Shown: one piece after another, positions 1 through 8,250 of the stretch | Layout of the letters: each line of letters opens with the position of its first letter | Position numbering within the stretch: position 1 is the first letter of the stretch | DNA from: Pseudonocardia sp. SCN 73-27 | Lineage (GTDB): Bacteria; Actinomycetota; Actinomycetes; Mycobacteriales; Pseudonocardiaceae | Assembly (NCBI GenBank): GCA_001725415.1 | Contig: MEGH01000062.1 | Coordinates: forward strand, 1-34,623 | Reading direction: 5' to 3' | DNA length: 34,623 nucleotides | The notes under the pieces: generated by a model | What the model was told of the DNA's origin: nothing | Databases searched by the model: none | The model's input: the letters and a program-made list of their open reading frames with translations, nothing else | Translations under genes and position numbers: made by a program

Positions 1-462
1 CACGACTTCCAGCCAATCTACGCCCGCACCGGCGACACCTGGACCAAGATCGACCTCTCCGGCCCGGCCGAGAAGTGGATGAAGCCGCTGGTCCGCGGCG
101 ACGAGATCGACCTCGTCGAGATCAACTTCAGCTGGTACATCGACGACCTGCCGCCGATGATGTTCATCAAGGGCAGCCCGAACAGCCACGGCTTCGTCAA
201 CCCCCGCGACATCGAGCAGATGTGGCGCGACCAGTTCGACTGGGTCTACCGCGAGTACGACTACGCGATCTACCCGATCACCATCCACCCCGACGTGTCC
301 GGCCGGCCACACGTCCTGCTCATGCTCGAGCGGCTCTTCGAGCACATCCTCGGCCACGACGGCGTCAGCTTCGACACCTTCGAGAACATCGCCGAGGACT
401 TCCGGAAGCGGTTCCCGTTCGAGGACAACAAGCGCTACCCGTTCGACCGCGACCTGCCCTGA
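1..462 (+). CDS. Polysaccharide deacetylase family hydrolase (5'-truncated)
   Basis: The reading frame enters at base 1 without a start and ends at the TGA at 460-462, leaving 153 C-terminal residues. The tail has the look of NodB/PuuE-type deacetylases: a beta-strand ending in [11 protein letters not shown], which in this family supplies a late active-site His, followed by a helix with [11 protein letters not shown] and a final segment around the word DGVSF. The metal-binding N-terminal half lies outside the window, so catalytic competence cannot be judged. Members of this superfamily act on N-acetyl sugars, allantoin or cyclic imides. The asparaginase-family gene starting 26 bases downstream would suit amide or imide chemistry (inference). 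The family call is fairly secure; the substrate is unknown. Confidence 0.75.
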   Translation, partial: HDFQPIYARTGDTWTKIDLSGPAEKWMKPLVRGDEIDLVEINFSWYIDDLPPMMFIKGSPNSHGFVNPRDIEQMWRDQFDWVYREYDYAIYPITIHPDVSGRPHVLLMLERLFEHILGHDGVSFDTFENIAEDFRKRFPFEDNKRYPFDRDLP

Positions 463-488
463 GCGTGACCCTGCCCGTAGGAGAGTCC

Positions 489-1481
489 GTGAGTTCCGCC
501 CGTCCGCACGTCCTCGTCGTCACGATGGGCGGGACGATCGCCTCGGTGCCCGACGCGGGAGGCCGCGACGCGGTCCCCCGCCTGGGCCCCGACGAGCTGC
601 TGGCGTCGGCACCCGGGGCCGACCGGGTCGCGACGGTCAGCACCGAGTCGTTCCGGCAGTACCCGTCGGGCGACCTCACCGTGCGCGACGTCGTCGAGCT
701 GGCGCAGCTGGTCGTCGAGCACACCGGCAAGGTCGACGGGGTGGTCGTCACCCAGGGCACCGACACCCTCGAGGAGACCTCCTACCTGCTCGACCTGCTC
801 CTCGACGACGACGCACCACCCGTCGTCCTCACCGGGGCGATGCGCAACTCCGGACTCGCCGGGGCCGACGGGCCCGCCAACCTGCTCGCCGCGCTGAAGG
901 TCGCGGCCGACGAGCAGGCCCGGCGGCTCGGGCCGCTCGTCGTGTTCGCCGACGAGATCCACCTGCCGCGGTTCGTCCGCAAGCTGCACAGCTCGAGCGT
1001 CCACGCGTTCGGGTCACCGAACGCCGGACCGGTCGGCTGGGTCACCGAGGACCGCGTACGGATCTCGCTCGCGCCGCGCCGGCGCGACCCGGTGTGCAAG
1101 CCCGGCGACCTCCCCGTCGACATGCCGTCGGTCGGGATCGTCCGCGTCGGACTGGGCAGCGACCCGATCCGTCCGGAGCACGTCGTCGGGTTCGAGGGGG
1201 TGGTCGTCGAGGCGTTCGGCGGCGGTCACGTACCGGCGCGGGTCGTCGAATCCCTCACCCGGATCGTCGACCGGATGCCCGTCGTCATGACGACCCGGAC
1301 CGGCGCCGGGGAGATCTACGAGTCCACGTACGCCTTCCCGGGGTCCGAGCGCGACCTGCTCGGCCGCGGGGTCATCAGCGGTGGCGCGCTCGACGGCGCG
1401 AAGGCCCGCTTGCTGCTGACGCTGCTGATCGCGAGCGGAGCCGAGCGCGACGCGATCCGCCGCCGCTTCGCGGCGGTCTGA
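489..1481 (+). CDS. Asparaginase/glutaminase family amidohydrolase
   Basis: This is a 330-residue protein of normal length for L-asparaginases. The first nucleophile loop is MGGTIAS (Thr16) and the second catalytic motif is GTDTLEET (Thr91-Asp92), both characteristic of type I/II asparaginases that hydrolyse the side-chain amide of Asn/Gln or related half-amides. There is no signal peptide, so it should be cytoplasmic. The GTG start at 489 was chosen because GTAGGAGAG lies just upstream at 477-485. A longer in-frame extension upstream exists but overlaps the deacetylase and is Arg/Pro-rich, so it is not real. It lies 26 bases after the deacetylase and probably shares its transcript. Context suggests a catabolic half-amidase role rather than housekeeping asparagine breakdown, but this is inference. 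Confidence 0.88.
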   Translation: MSSARPHVLVVTMGGTIASVPDAGGRDAVPRLGPDELLASAPGADRVATVSTESFRQYPSGDLTVRDVVELAQLVVEHTGKVDGVVVTQGTDTLEETSYLLDLLLDDDAPPVVLTGAMRNSGLAGADGPANLLAALKVAADEQARRLGPLVVFADEIHLPRFVRKLHSSSVHAFGSPNAGPVGWVTEDRVRISLAPRRRDPVCKPGDLPVDMPSVGIVRVGLGSDPIRPEHVVGFEGVVVEAFGGGHVPARVVESLTRIVDRMPVVMTTRTGAGEIYESTYAFPGSERDLLGRGVISGGALDGAKARLLLTLLIASGAERDAIRRRFAAV

Positions 1482-1494
1482 CCCGCCGGCGCAC

Positions 1495-1511
1495 GGCCCG
1501 GCGCCCGGGCC
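1495..1511 (+). terminator. Short GC-rich hairpin after the asparaginase gene
   Basis: GGCCCGG at 1495-1501 pairs perfectly with CCGGGCC at 1505-1511 around a 3-base loop, 13 bases past the asparaginase stop. There is no T tract, as is usual for high-GC actinomycete terminators. It may mark the end of the first transcript or only attenuate it before the MFS gene. Confidence 0.45.
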
Positions 1512-1681
1512 GCGCGCCCGCCCGACCCCGCCCGGTCCGCGATGCCCGCTCGCGCCGTGGACCGGGTCACCTCGCACGTCCGGTCGCCCGCGTCTGCGCA
1601 CGTCCGCAGGCGTGGCGGCAGCACGGCCCGCACGACACCGTCGTCCGTCGGATCACCCGCGCACGCGAGGAGACCCCTGCC

Positions 1682-3097
1682 ATGCCATCGACCGCTCTCT
1701 CACCCGCCGACGAGGCGGCCCGGATCAACGCCGCCGTCACGCGCATCGACGTCCGGCGTGCGACCGTCATCTGCTTCTTCGCCTGGACGTTCGCCGTCTA
1801 CGACTTCGTGCTGTTCGCCAACCTGCTGCCGGTCATCGCCCAGGAGCTGGGCTGGTCGGGCGCGCAGACGACGGGCGTCAACACGTGGGTCACGCTCGGC
1901 ACCGCCATCGTGGCATTCGCGGTCGGCCCGTTCGTCGACCGGATCGGACGCCGCGCCGGCATCGTGGTCTGCGTCGTCGGCGCCGCGATCGCGTCGCTGC
2001 TGACCTGGCTCGGCGGCTACGCGGCCGGGGCCCTCGGATTCGCGGGCCTCGTACTGCTCGTCCTGATCCGCGCGCTCGCCGGTCTCGGCTACAGCGAGCA
2101 GGCGGTCAACGCGACCTACCTGAACGAGATGTACGCCCACGTCTACACCGACGAACGCTCCATCAAGCGGCGCGGGTTCATCTACTCGGTCGTGCAGGGC
2201 GGATGGCCGATCGGGTCGGTCATCGCGGCGCTGTCGATCTACATCCTGCAGCCGGTCGGCGGCTGGGAGCTGTGTTTCATCGTCGCCGTCTTCCCCGCGA
2301 TCTTCATGCTGCTCGCCGCGCGGCAGCTCAAGGAGAGCCCGGTGTTCGTCGCCCAGCGTCGCATCCGGGCCCTGCGCGCCGAGGGCCGCGGGGACGACGC
2401 CGACGAGCTCGCCCGCCTCACCGGTCAGGAGATCCGCACGCACAAGATCGGGTTCGGGGCGCTGTTCCAGGGCGACTCCCGGCGGGCGACCATCACGCTG
2501 TCGATCGCATTCCTGCTCAACTGGCTCGGCATCCTTGCCTTCGCGTTCCAGGGCACGCTGATCCTGGTGAACGGCAAGGAGGTCTCGTTCACCGGCGCGC
2601 TCGAGGTGCTGATCGTCTCCAACGTCGCCGGGTTCTTCGGCTACCTGTTCCACGGGTGGCTCGGCGACCGGATCAGCCGGCGCAACACGATCGCGATCGG
2701 CTGGACCGTCTCGGCGATCTGCTTCGGCGTGATGGTGCTGGGCCCCAACGGGAACCTGCCGCTGCTGGTCACCGCGTACGCGCTGGGCACGTTCTTCCTG
2801 ATCGGCCCGTACTCGGCGGTGCTGTTCTTCAACAGCGAGTCGTTCCCCGTCGAGACCCGGGCGACGGCGGGCACGTTGATCAACGCGCTCGGCCAGATCG
2901 GCGCCATCATCGGCGGCGTCCTGTTCACCGCGACGCTCGCCGCCGCGGGCTCGGCGCCCGCCGACCAGGCCGCGGCCTGGATCAGGTCCGGCCTGCTGTG
3001 GGGCTGCCTGCCGATCCTGCTGTCGGCAGGCGCGATCCTCTGCGCTCGCAAGGCCGCGCCGCTGACCAGCACGCACGCCACCGCGGAGACCTCGTGA
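1682..3097 (+). CDS. MFS transporter (sugar/organic-acid type)
   Basis: This 471-residue membrane protein has about 12 hydrophobic segments. The conserved MFS loop between helices 2 and 3 reads GPFVDRIGRRAG, and a second copy in the C-terminal half reads GWLGDRISRRN. A long charged loop near residues 215-255 separates the halves. The layout fits the metabolite:H+ symporter branch that imports sugars, aromatic acids or carboxylates. The ATG at 1682 follows a GAGGAGA ribosome site about 10 bases upstream. Its stop overlaps the start of the next SDR gene by 4 bases (GTGA), so the two are translationally coupled. Together with the SDRs and LacI regulator it probably imports the substrate that they oxidise. 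Substrate is unknown. Confidence 0.85.
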   Translation: MPSTALSPADEAARINAAVTRIDVRRATVICFFAWTFAVYDFVLFANLLPVIAQELGWSGAQTTGVNTWVTLGTAIVAFAVGPFVDRIGRRAGIVVCVVGAAIASLLTWLGGYAAGALGFAGLVLLVLIRALAGLGYSEQAVNATYLNEMYAHVYTDERSIKRRGFIYSVVQGGWPIGSVIAALSIYILQPVGGWELCFIVAVFPAIFMLLAARQLKESPVFVAQRRIRALRAEGRGDDADELARLTGQEIRTHKIGFGALFQGDSRRATITLSIAFLLNWLGILAFAFQGTLILVNGKEVSFTGALEVLIVSNVAGFFGYLFHGWLGDRISRRNTIAIGWTVSAICFGVMVLGPNGNLPLLVTAYALGTFFLIGPYSAVLFFNSESFPVETRATAGTLINALGQIGAIIGGVLFTATLAAAGSAPADQAAAWIRSGLLWGCLPILLSAGAILCARKAAPLTSTHATAETS

Positions 3098-3804
3098 GGC
3101 TCGACGGGCGACGGGCTCTCGTCGTCGGCGGGGCGGGCGGCATCGGAGCCGCGATCGCCGCCTGCTTCGCCGACGCGGGGGCATCCGTCCTCGTCGCCGA
3201 CCAGCGCCCGGCCGCCGGGCCGCACCCCTCGGTGAGCGTCGACGTGACCGACGAGGGCAGTGTCGCCGACGCCGTCGCCGAGGCGGTCCACCGCCTCGGC
3301 GGGGTGGACGTCCTCGTGAACAGCGCGGGCGTCCTCGATCAGGCCGAGGTCGCCGGCATGTCGCTGGACACCTGGCGGCGGACCCTCGACGTCGACCTCA
3401 CCGGGGTGTTCCTGACCTGCCGGGCGGTGCTGCCGCACATGACCGCGCAGGGCTGGGGGCGGATCGTCAACATCGCGTCGCAGCTCGGGCTCAAGGGCTC
3501 GCCGTCGATGGCGCACTACTCCGCGGCGAAGGCGGGCGTCATCGCGTTCACCAAGTCGCTGGCGCTGGAGGTCTCCGGCGCCGGCGTGCTGGTCAACGCG
3601 ATCGCGCCCGGGCCCGTCGTCACGGAGATGACGGCCGACCTCACGCCCGAGTGGACGGCGATGAAGACGGCGGAGCTGCCCCTGGGTCGCTTCGCCGTTC
3701 CCGCCGAGATCGCGCCGACCGCGCTGCTGCTGGCCTCCGACCCGGGCGGGAACGTCTACGTCGGCCAGACGCTGCACCCCAACAGTGGGGACGTCATGCC
3801 ATGA
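3094..3804 (+). CDS. Short-chain dehydrogenase/reductase
   Basis: This 236-residue classical SDR begins at a GTG inside the MFS stop. The dinucleotide-binding turn is VGGAGGIG (slightly off the usual TGxxxGIG), the NAG-type motif appears as NSAG, and the catalytic part is a Ser followed by YSAAK, with the PG motif as APGPV. An acidic residue after beta-strand 2 (VLVADQR) suggests NAD rather than NADP. It should oxidise an alcohol or reduce a ketone in the cytoplasm. It is followed by a second SDR that overlaps it by 4 bases, so the MFS-SDR-SDR trio is a coupled operon. Having two SDRs of different subtypes suggests two successive redox steps on the imported compound. Confidence 0.88.
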   Translation: MRLDGRRALVVGGAGGIGAAIAACFADAGASVLVADQRPAAGPHPSVSVDVTDEGSVADAVAEAVHRLGGVDVLVNSAGVLDQAEVAGMSLDTWRRTLDVDLTGVFLTCRAVLPHMTAQGWGRIVNIASQLGLKGSPSMAHYSAAKAGVIAFTKSLALEVSGAGVLVNAIAPGPVVTEMTADLTPEWTAMKTAELPLGRFAVPAEIAPTALLLASDPGGNVYVGQTLHPNSGDVMP

Positions 3805-4589
3805 GTGCACCGCATCGCGACGACGGGCTGGCCGGCCGCGTCGCCGTCATCACCGGCGGGGCCAGCGGGATCGGCCGGGCGCTGGCCGTCGCATACGCCC
3901 GCGCCGGGGCGCACAGCGTCGTCGGCCACTACCCCGCCGATCCGCACGACGTCGGCGAGACCGTCGACGCCGTCACCGCGGCCGGTGGGCGCTGCCTGCC
4001 GGTCGAGGTCGACGTCGCCGACACCGCCTCGGTCGACGCGCTCGCGCAGGCCGCCGTCGACGGGTTCGGCCGGCTCGACATCGCCGTCGCCGGGGCGGGC
4101 ATCCTGCGCCGCGCACCGCTCGACGAGCTGACCGACGACCGCTGGGACGAGATGCTCGCCGTCGACCTCACCGGCGTCATGCGGACGTTGCGCGCCTGCG
4201 CCCGGCACATGAGCGGCGGCGGGGCGATGGCGGCGGTCGCGTCGATCATGGGTGGGGTCTACGGCTGGGAGGAGCACGCGCACTACAGCGCGGCGAAGGC
4301 CGGCGTCATCGGGCTGTGCCGGGCGCTGGCCGTCGAGCTCGCGCCGCGCGGCATCCGGGTCAACGCGATCGTGCCCGGGCTGATCGAGAGCCCGCAGTCG
4401 CTGGACCCCGTCAACTCGCTCGGTCCCGAAGGGCTCACGAAGGCAGCGCTCGGGATCCCACTCGCACGGATCGGCAGAACCGACGAGGCGGCGCGCGTCA
4501 TCCGGTTCCTGACGTCGGACGACGCCGCGTACGTCACCGGCCATGAGATCGTGGCCGACGGTGGCCTGGCGGTCCGCTACCCGTCGTGA
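3801..4589 (+). CDS. Short-chain dehydrogenase/reductase
   Basis: This 262-residue classical SDR has the full motif set: TGGASGIG nucleotide loop near residues 18-25, the NAG-equivalent as AGAG, catalytic YSAAK after a Ser in VASIMGG, the PG motif as VPGLIES and a C-terminal GHEIVADGG segment typical of gluconate/3-oxoacyl-reductase-like enzymes. The ATG overlaps the stop of the preceding SDR. Function is probably a sugar- or hydroxyacid-type dehydrogenase in the same pathway as the importer and first SDR. The LacI regulator starts 74 bases downstream on the same strand. Confidence 0.88.
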   Translation: MSAPHRDDGLAGRVAVITGGASGIGRALAVAYARAGAHSVVGHYPADPHDVGETVDAVTAAGGRCLPVEVDVADTASVDALAQAAVDGFGRLDIAVAGAGILRRAPLDELTDDRWDEMLAVDLTGVMRTLRACARHMSGGGAMAAVASIMGGVYGWEEHAHYSAAKAGVIGLCRALAVELAPRGIRVNAIVPGLIESPQSLDPVNSLGPEGLTKAALGIPLARIGRTDEAARVIRFLTSDDAAYVTGHEIVADGGLAVRYPS

Positions 4590-4663
4590 GGTGCGGGCGG
4601 CACACGGGCCGCGTACCTGCGCGGATACAGTGAGTCCAGTCCGAGGATTCGGGAGGCGCAGCG

Positions 4664-5677
4664 TTGGCGGCATCCGAGCCGGTGACGCTGGCTCAGATCG
4701 CCAAGCGCGCCGGCGTCCACATCTCCACCGTGTCCCGGGCGTTGGCGCTCAACTCGACCGGCGTCGGGCTCGGCACGGCCACCCGTATCCGGGCCATCGC
4801 CGAGGAGATGGGCTACCACCCCGACCCGGCGGCGTCGGCGTTGCGCACCCGGCGCAGCGGGGCGTTGGGCATCATCGTCCCCCGCATCACCGACTACGTG
4901 CTGGCCCGCATCTACGAGAGCGCCGACGACGCGGCGCACGCCCACGGCTACACGACGCTCGTCGCCAACTCCAACGACGATCCCGAGCTGCGCATGGAGC
5001 GGCTGGAGAAGATGCTGGCCCGCCGCGTCGAAGGCTTCCTGATCGGCGACGCCCGCCTCGACGGTGACGACCTCGTGCAGGCGCTCAAGCGGCGCGGCAT
5101 CCCGTACGTTCTGGTCAACCGCCGGTTGCGCGGCCACCCGTCGGTCACCACCGACGACGTGCGCGGCGGCCGGCTGGCCGGGGAGCACCTCATCGGGCTC
5201 GGGCACCGCAACGTCGGGGTCATCGCCGGGCCCGAGTACGCGAGCACCTGTGTCGAGCGGACGCACGGGTTCGTGGAGCGGTTCCTGTCGGCGGGGATCA
5301 ACGTGCCCGACAGCTGCGTGCAGCCGTCGGCACCCGACGCCGAGGGCGGGCACGCGGCCGCCGCCGCGCTGCTCACCCGTCATCCCGAGATCACCGCGCT
5401 CTTCGCGATCAACGACTTCGCCGCGATCGGGGCCGTCGGCGCCGCCCGGGAGCGCGGCCGGATCGTCGGCCAGGACATCGCGATCATCGGTTACAACGAC
5501 ATCCCGCTGATGAGCTGGCTGCCGGTGCCGATGAGCTCGATCTGCTCGCCGATGGACGACATGGGCCGGCGCGGGTCGGAGGCGCTGCACGACATCCTCA
5601 CCGGCATCGACCGGGAGCCGGAGCTGCTGGAGCCGACGCTGGCGGCGCGCGACTCGACGCTGCACGTACAACTCTGA
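4664..5677 (+). CDS. LacI-family transcriptional regulator
   Basis: This 337-residue repressor has the LacI helix-turn-helix near residues 9-28 (LAQIAKRAGVHISTVSRAL), a hinge helix containing PDPAASALR, and a periplasmic-binding-protein-like sensor domain ending near residue 335. The TTG at 4664 was chosen because GGGAGGCG lies 8-14 bases upstream and the HTH begins right after it. It lies directly after the MFS/SDR operon and probably controls it in response to the imported substrate or a breakdown product, as LacI regulators often do. A TACAGT element at 4626-4631 could be a -10 box, but no good -35 is visible. Confidence 0.9.
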   Translation: MAASEPVTLAQIAKRAGVHISTVSRALALNSTGVGLGTATRIRAIAEEMGYHPDPAASALRTRRSGALGIIVPRITDYVLARIYESADDAAHAHGYTTLVANSNDDPELRMERLEKMLARRVEGFLIGDARLDGDDLVQALKRRGIPYVLVNRRLRGHPSVTTDDVRGGRLAGEHLIGLGHRNVGVIAGPEYASTCVERTHGFVERFLSAGINVPDSCVQPSAPDAEGGHAAAAALLTRHPEITALFAINDFAAIGAVGAARERGRIVGQDIAIIGYNDIPLMSWLPVPMSSICSPMDDMGRRGSEALHDILTGIDREPELLEPTLAARDSTLHVQL

Positions 5678-5692
5678 TCCCCGGGCTACCCG

Positions 5693-5718
5693 TCCGGCCG
5701 ACGCCGCACGCGGCCGGA
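5693..5718 (+). terminator. Hairpin after the LacI gene
   Basis: TCCGGCCG at 5693-5700 pairs perfectly with CGGCCGGA at 5711-5718 across a 10-base loop, 15 bases past the LacI stop and 40 bases before the next gene. It is a plausible intrinsic terminator without a T tract. Confidence 0.5.
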
Positions 5719-5758
5719 GCGAATACCGTCTACCGGACAATTCGCTCGGGGAGGCGCG

Positions 5759-6640
5759 ATGGACTCGTCGATCATCTCGGTCGTGCTGCCGGTCGTGCTG
5801 GCCGTCGTCATGTTCGGGCTCGGGCTCAGCCTCACGGTGGCCGACTTCGCCCGCGTCCTCACCGCGCCCCGCGCCGTGCTGGTGACGCTCGTCTGCCAGA
5901 TGATCGTGTTGCCGCTCATCGTGTTCGGGCTCGTCGTCGCGTTCGGGATCGGGCCCGACCTGGCCATCGGCATGATGGTGCTGGTGGTGTCGCCGGGCGG
6001 GGCGACGGCCAACGTGTTCAGCCACCTGGCCCGCGCCGACGTCGCCCTCAACGTCACCGTCACCGCCGTGAACTCGGTACTGGCGATGATCACGCTGCCG
6101 TTCGTCGTCGTGTTCTCGGTGCGGTTCTTCGCCGGCTCCGAGGCGAGCATCGGGCTGCAGCTCGACAAGCTCGTGCAGGTCGTCGCGATCGTGCTGGTGC
6201 CGGTGGCGCTCGGGATGCTCGTGCGGTGGCGGTGGCCCGGGTTCGCCGAGCGGATGGAGCGGCCCGTCCGCATCGCCGCCGTCGTCGCGGTGTTCCTGGC
6301 GATCATCGCGGCGATCCTGCAGCAGCTCGACCAGTTCCTCGACGGGCTCGTCGCGATCGGACTGCTGTGCCTGCTGGTCAGTGTGCTGAGCCTGACCGTC
6401 GGCTACACGGTGCCGCGGCTGGCCCGGATCGACCACCGTCAGGCCGTCGCGGCGGCGATGGAGATCGGCATCCACAACGCCGTTCTCGCCATCACCGTGC
6501 TGGTCACGGTGCTGGACAACCCGGCGGCGGCGCTGGCTCCGGCGATGTACGGGGTACTGATGTACATCCCGGCGGCGATCTTCGTCCGGCTCGTCATGCG
6601 TGGCCGGGTTCCGACGGGCACACCGATCCACAGGTCGTGA
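5759..6640 (+). CDS. BASS/SBF-family bile acid:sodium symporter-like transporter
   Basis: This 293-residue protein consists almost entirely of hydrophobic helices (about nine to ten). It has the family's N-terminal MFGLGLSL segment and the unwound-helix motif SPGGATANVFSHLA near residues 80-93, with a second crossover-like segment MEIGIHNAVLAI in the C-terminal half. These match the Na+-coupled BASS/SBF fold. Bacterial members import organic anions such as pantoate or other carboxylates. The ATG follows GGGGAGGCG. It is preceded by its own hairpin-bounded intergenic region, so it may be transcribed separately from the LacI gene. Its coding end overlaps the left arm of a convergent terminator shared with the dioxygenase operon. 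Confidence 0.88.
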   Translation: MDSSIISVVLPVVLAVVMFGLGLSLTVADFARVLTAPRAVLVTLVCQMIVLPLIVFGLVVAFGIGPDLAIGMMVLVVSPGGATANVFSHLARADVALNVTVTAVNSVLAMITLPFVVVFSVRFFAGSEASIGLQLDKLVQVVAIVLVPVALGMLVRWRWPGFAERMERPVRIAAVVAVFLAIIAAILQQLDQFLDGLVAIGLLCLLVSVLSLTVGYTVPRLARIDHRQAVAAAMEIGIHNAVLAITVLVTVLDNPAAALAPAMYGVLMYIPAAIFVRLVMRGRVPTGTPIHRS

Positions 6641-6676
6641 GTGGCAACAGTCGCCACAGCGACCATTGCCACTCAC
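6637..6676. terminator. Bidirectional terminator between convergent genes
   Basis: GTGAGTGGCAA at 6637-6647 is perfectly inverted as TTGCCACTCAC at 6666-6676. Inside it GTCGC (6650-6654) pairs with GCGAC (6659-6663) around a CACA loop. The hairpin sits between the BASS transporter stop (6640) and the dioxygenase stop on the other strand (6683), so it can end both transcripts. Confidence 0.75.
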
Positions 6677-6682
6677 AGGGTC

Positions 6683-7702
6683 TCAGGCGACCGGGGCGGA
6701 CACCCGCGATCCGATCTCGGAGGCCTTGATCAGCGACTCCTGCCCGGGGACGGGCGGGGTGCCGTAGACGAAGTACGTCTCCGCGGGCAGCGTCGCGCCG
6801 CCGATCGCGATACCGGTGTCGAAATCGGCGAGGTCCCACGTGACCGTCTCGAAGTCGGGCTCCAGCTCCAGGATCCCGGAGTTGCCGAACAGCTCGATCC
6901 GGTTGCCGCCGGGCTCGAACACGTACAGGAACGCGCCCTGCGTGATCCCGTGGACGTCCGGGCCGGCCTCGATCTGGACGCCGTACTCGCGGCACAGCTC
7001 GGCGGCGTCGGTGTTGTGCTGCGGCACCCCGTACCAGAACGCCAGGTGGTGCAGCCGCCCGCGCGTGCCGGTGGAGTCGGCCATGATCGCCATCTCGTGG
7101 CCCAGGATGTTGACGCTCATCCAGACGCCGATCTCGGTGCCGCCGCCGGCGACGTCGACGACCCGCTCGCGGGTGCCGAACCCGAGGGTCTGCTCGAACA
7201 GCTCCTTCTGGACGGTCACGTCCGACGCCATGAGGTTGACGTGGTCGAGCCGGCGCGGGGGCAGGCCCTGCAGGGGCCGCTTCGACCGGCGGGTCAGGAT
7301 CGGACTCCGCAGCTCCGGCGGGGCCAGGTACTTCTCGACCTCCCAGACCAGCTCCATCGGGTGCCCGTCGGGTGACTCGAACGCGAACGTCGGCCCGACG
7401 CCGAGGTCGCCCTTGGTCCAGCCGCGACCGAGGCCGGCCCTGTCGAGGGCGTCGGCGCGGCGGTCGAGGGCCTCGGCCGAGGTGGTGCGCCATCCCAGGT
7501 TGGCCAGGCCGGGTGCGTCGGCGGCGGTGACCTTGAGGCTGTGGTGGTAGGGGTCCTCGTAGCAGCGCAGGTAGACCGAGTCGCCCTGGCGGGCGACCTC
7601 CCGCATGCCGAGCAGCTCATGGAAGAACCAGAGTGTGCCCTCCATGTTCGGGGTCAGCAGCTCGGCGTGGGCGAGGTGGGCCAGTTCGAAACGGGGGTTC
7701 AT
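6683..7702 (-). CDS. Type I extradiol (catechol 2,3-) dioxygenase
   Basis: This 339-residue protein is made of two VOC modules. The Fe(II) triad of XylE-type extradiol dioxygenases is visible in the C-terminal module: His154 in LDHVNL, His218/219 in GRLHHLAFWY and Glu270 in GGNRIELF. The N-terminal module is degenerate, as usual. The enzyme should cleave a catechol next to the diol using O2. The ATG at 7702 overlaps the stop of the VOC gene upstream (ATGA), so the two are translationally coupled. With the flavoenzyme and AraC regulator it forms an aromatic catabolic unit. No downstream meta-pathway genes (hydrolase, hydratase, aldolase) are nearby, so the pathway must be completed elsewhere. 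Confidence 0.88.
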   Translation of the reverse strand: MNPRFELAHLAHAELLTPNMEGTLWFFHELLGMREVARQGDSVYLRCYEDPYHHSLKVTAADAPGLANLGWRTTSAEALDRRADALDRAGLGRGWTKGDLGVGPTFAFESPDGHPMELVWEVEKYLAPPELRSPILTRRSKRPLQGLPPRRLDHVNLMASDVTVQKELFEQTLGFGTRERVVDVAGGGTEIGVWMSVNILGHEMAIMADSTGTRGRLHHLAFWYGVPQHNTDAAELCREYGVQIEAGPDVHGITQGAFLYVFEPGGNRIELFGNSGILELEPDFETVTWDLADFDTGIAIGGATLPAETYFVYGTPPVPGQESLIKASEIGSRVSAPVA

Positions 7703-8235
7703 GACTCCTGCTCGGTGTGGTCGGCCGACGGGGCCGGGCGCCAGCGCCGCAGCGCCGTCCCCGACTCGTAGGCCTGCGCGGACGGGTAGGTGACGAGCTC
7801 GACGGTCGAGCCCCACGGCGTGCGGGCGTAGACGTAGCGGTTGCCGGGACCGGCGTCGCCGCCCGGCAGCTCGCCGGGCGCCGACAGCAGGGTGCCGCCG
7901 GCCTTCTCCAGCCGGGCCGCGGCCGCGTCCATGTCGTCGACGTAGACACAGAAGTGCTGCAGCCCGTAGTCCGACGGGACCAGCGGATCCCGTTGTGGCA
8001 CACCGGAGTAGGTGAACAGCTCCAGATTGGGGCCGTTGCCGAGGCGCAGCATCCGGATCGCCTCGATCGTCGCGCCGGCCGGGACGCCCAGGCCCGACTC
8101 GATCGCGGGACCGGACAGCGCCTCGTCGATCATGTCGTAGACGTGTTCGGCGCCGAACGCCTCGGCGAAGAACGTCGTCGCCTGCTCCAGGTCGGGCACG
8201 GTGAGGCCGATGTGCTCGATCGCGCGCACGGTCAT
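7699..8235 (-). CDS. VOC-family (glyoxalase-like) protein
   Basis: This 178-residue single VOC protein has paired beta-alpha-beta-beta-beta modules. Possible metal ligands are His9 in IEHIGL, a mid-protein His in LQHFCVYV and a C-terminal Glu in STVELVTY. Similar small proteins include lactoylglutathione-lyase-like enzymes, methylmalonyl-CoA epimerases and accessory dioxygenase subunits. The exact role is not clear. It sits between the flavoenzyme (15-base gap) and the extradiol dioxygenase (4-base overlap) on the minus strand, which implies a function in the same ring-degrading pathway. Confidence 0.8.
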   Translation of the reverse strand: MTVRAIEHIGLTVPDLEQATTFFAEAFGAEHVYDMIDEALSGPAIESGLGVPAGATIEAIRMLRLGNGPNLELFTYSGVPQRDPLVPSDYGLQHFCVYVDDMDAAAARLEKAGGTLLSAPGELPGGDAGPGNRYVYARTPWGSTVELVTYPSAQAYESGTALRRWRPAPSADHTEQES

Positions 8236-8250
8236 CGTCGTCGCCTCTGC

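Noticed and set aside
1700-3184. Long minus-strand frame rich in Arg, Glu and Asp opposite the MFS gene
   Set aside because: Antisense shadow of a GC-rich membrane-protein gene; no start context and no domain.
4577-6676. 699-residue minus-strand frame opposite the LacI and BASS genes
   Set aside because: His/Asp/Arg-rich antisense translation that covers two well-supported genes; not coding.
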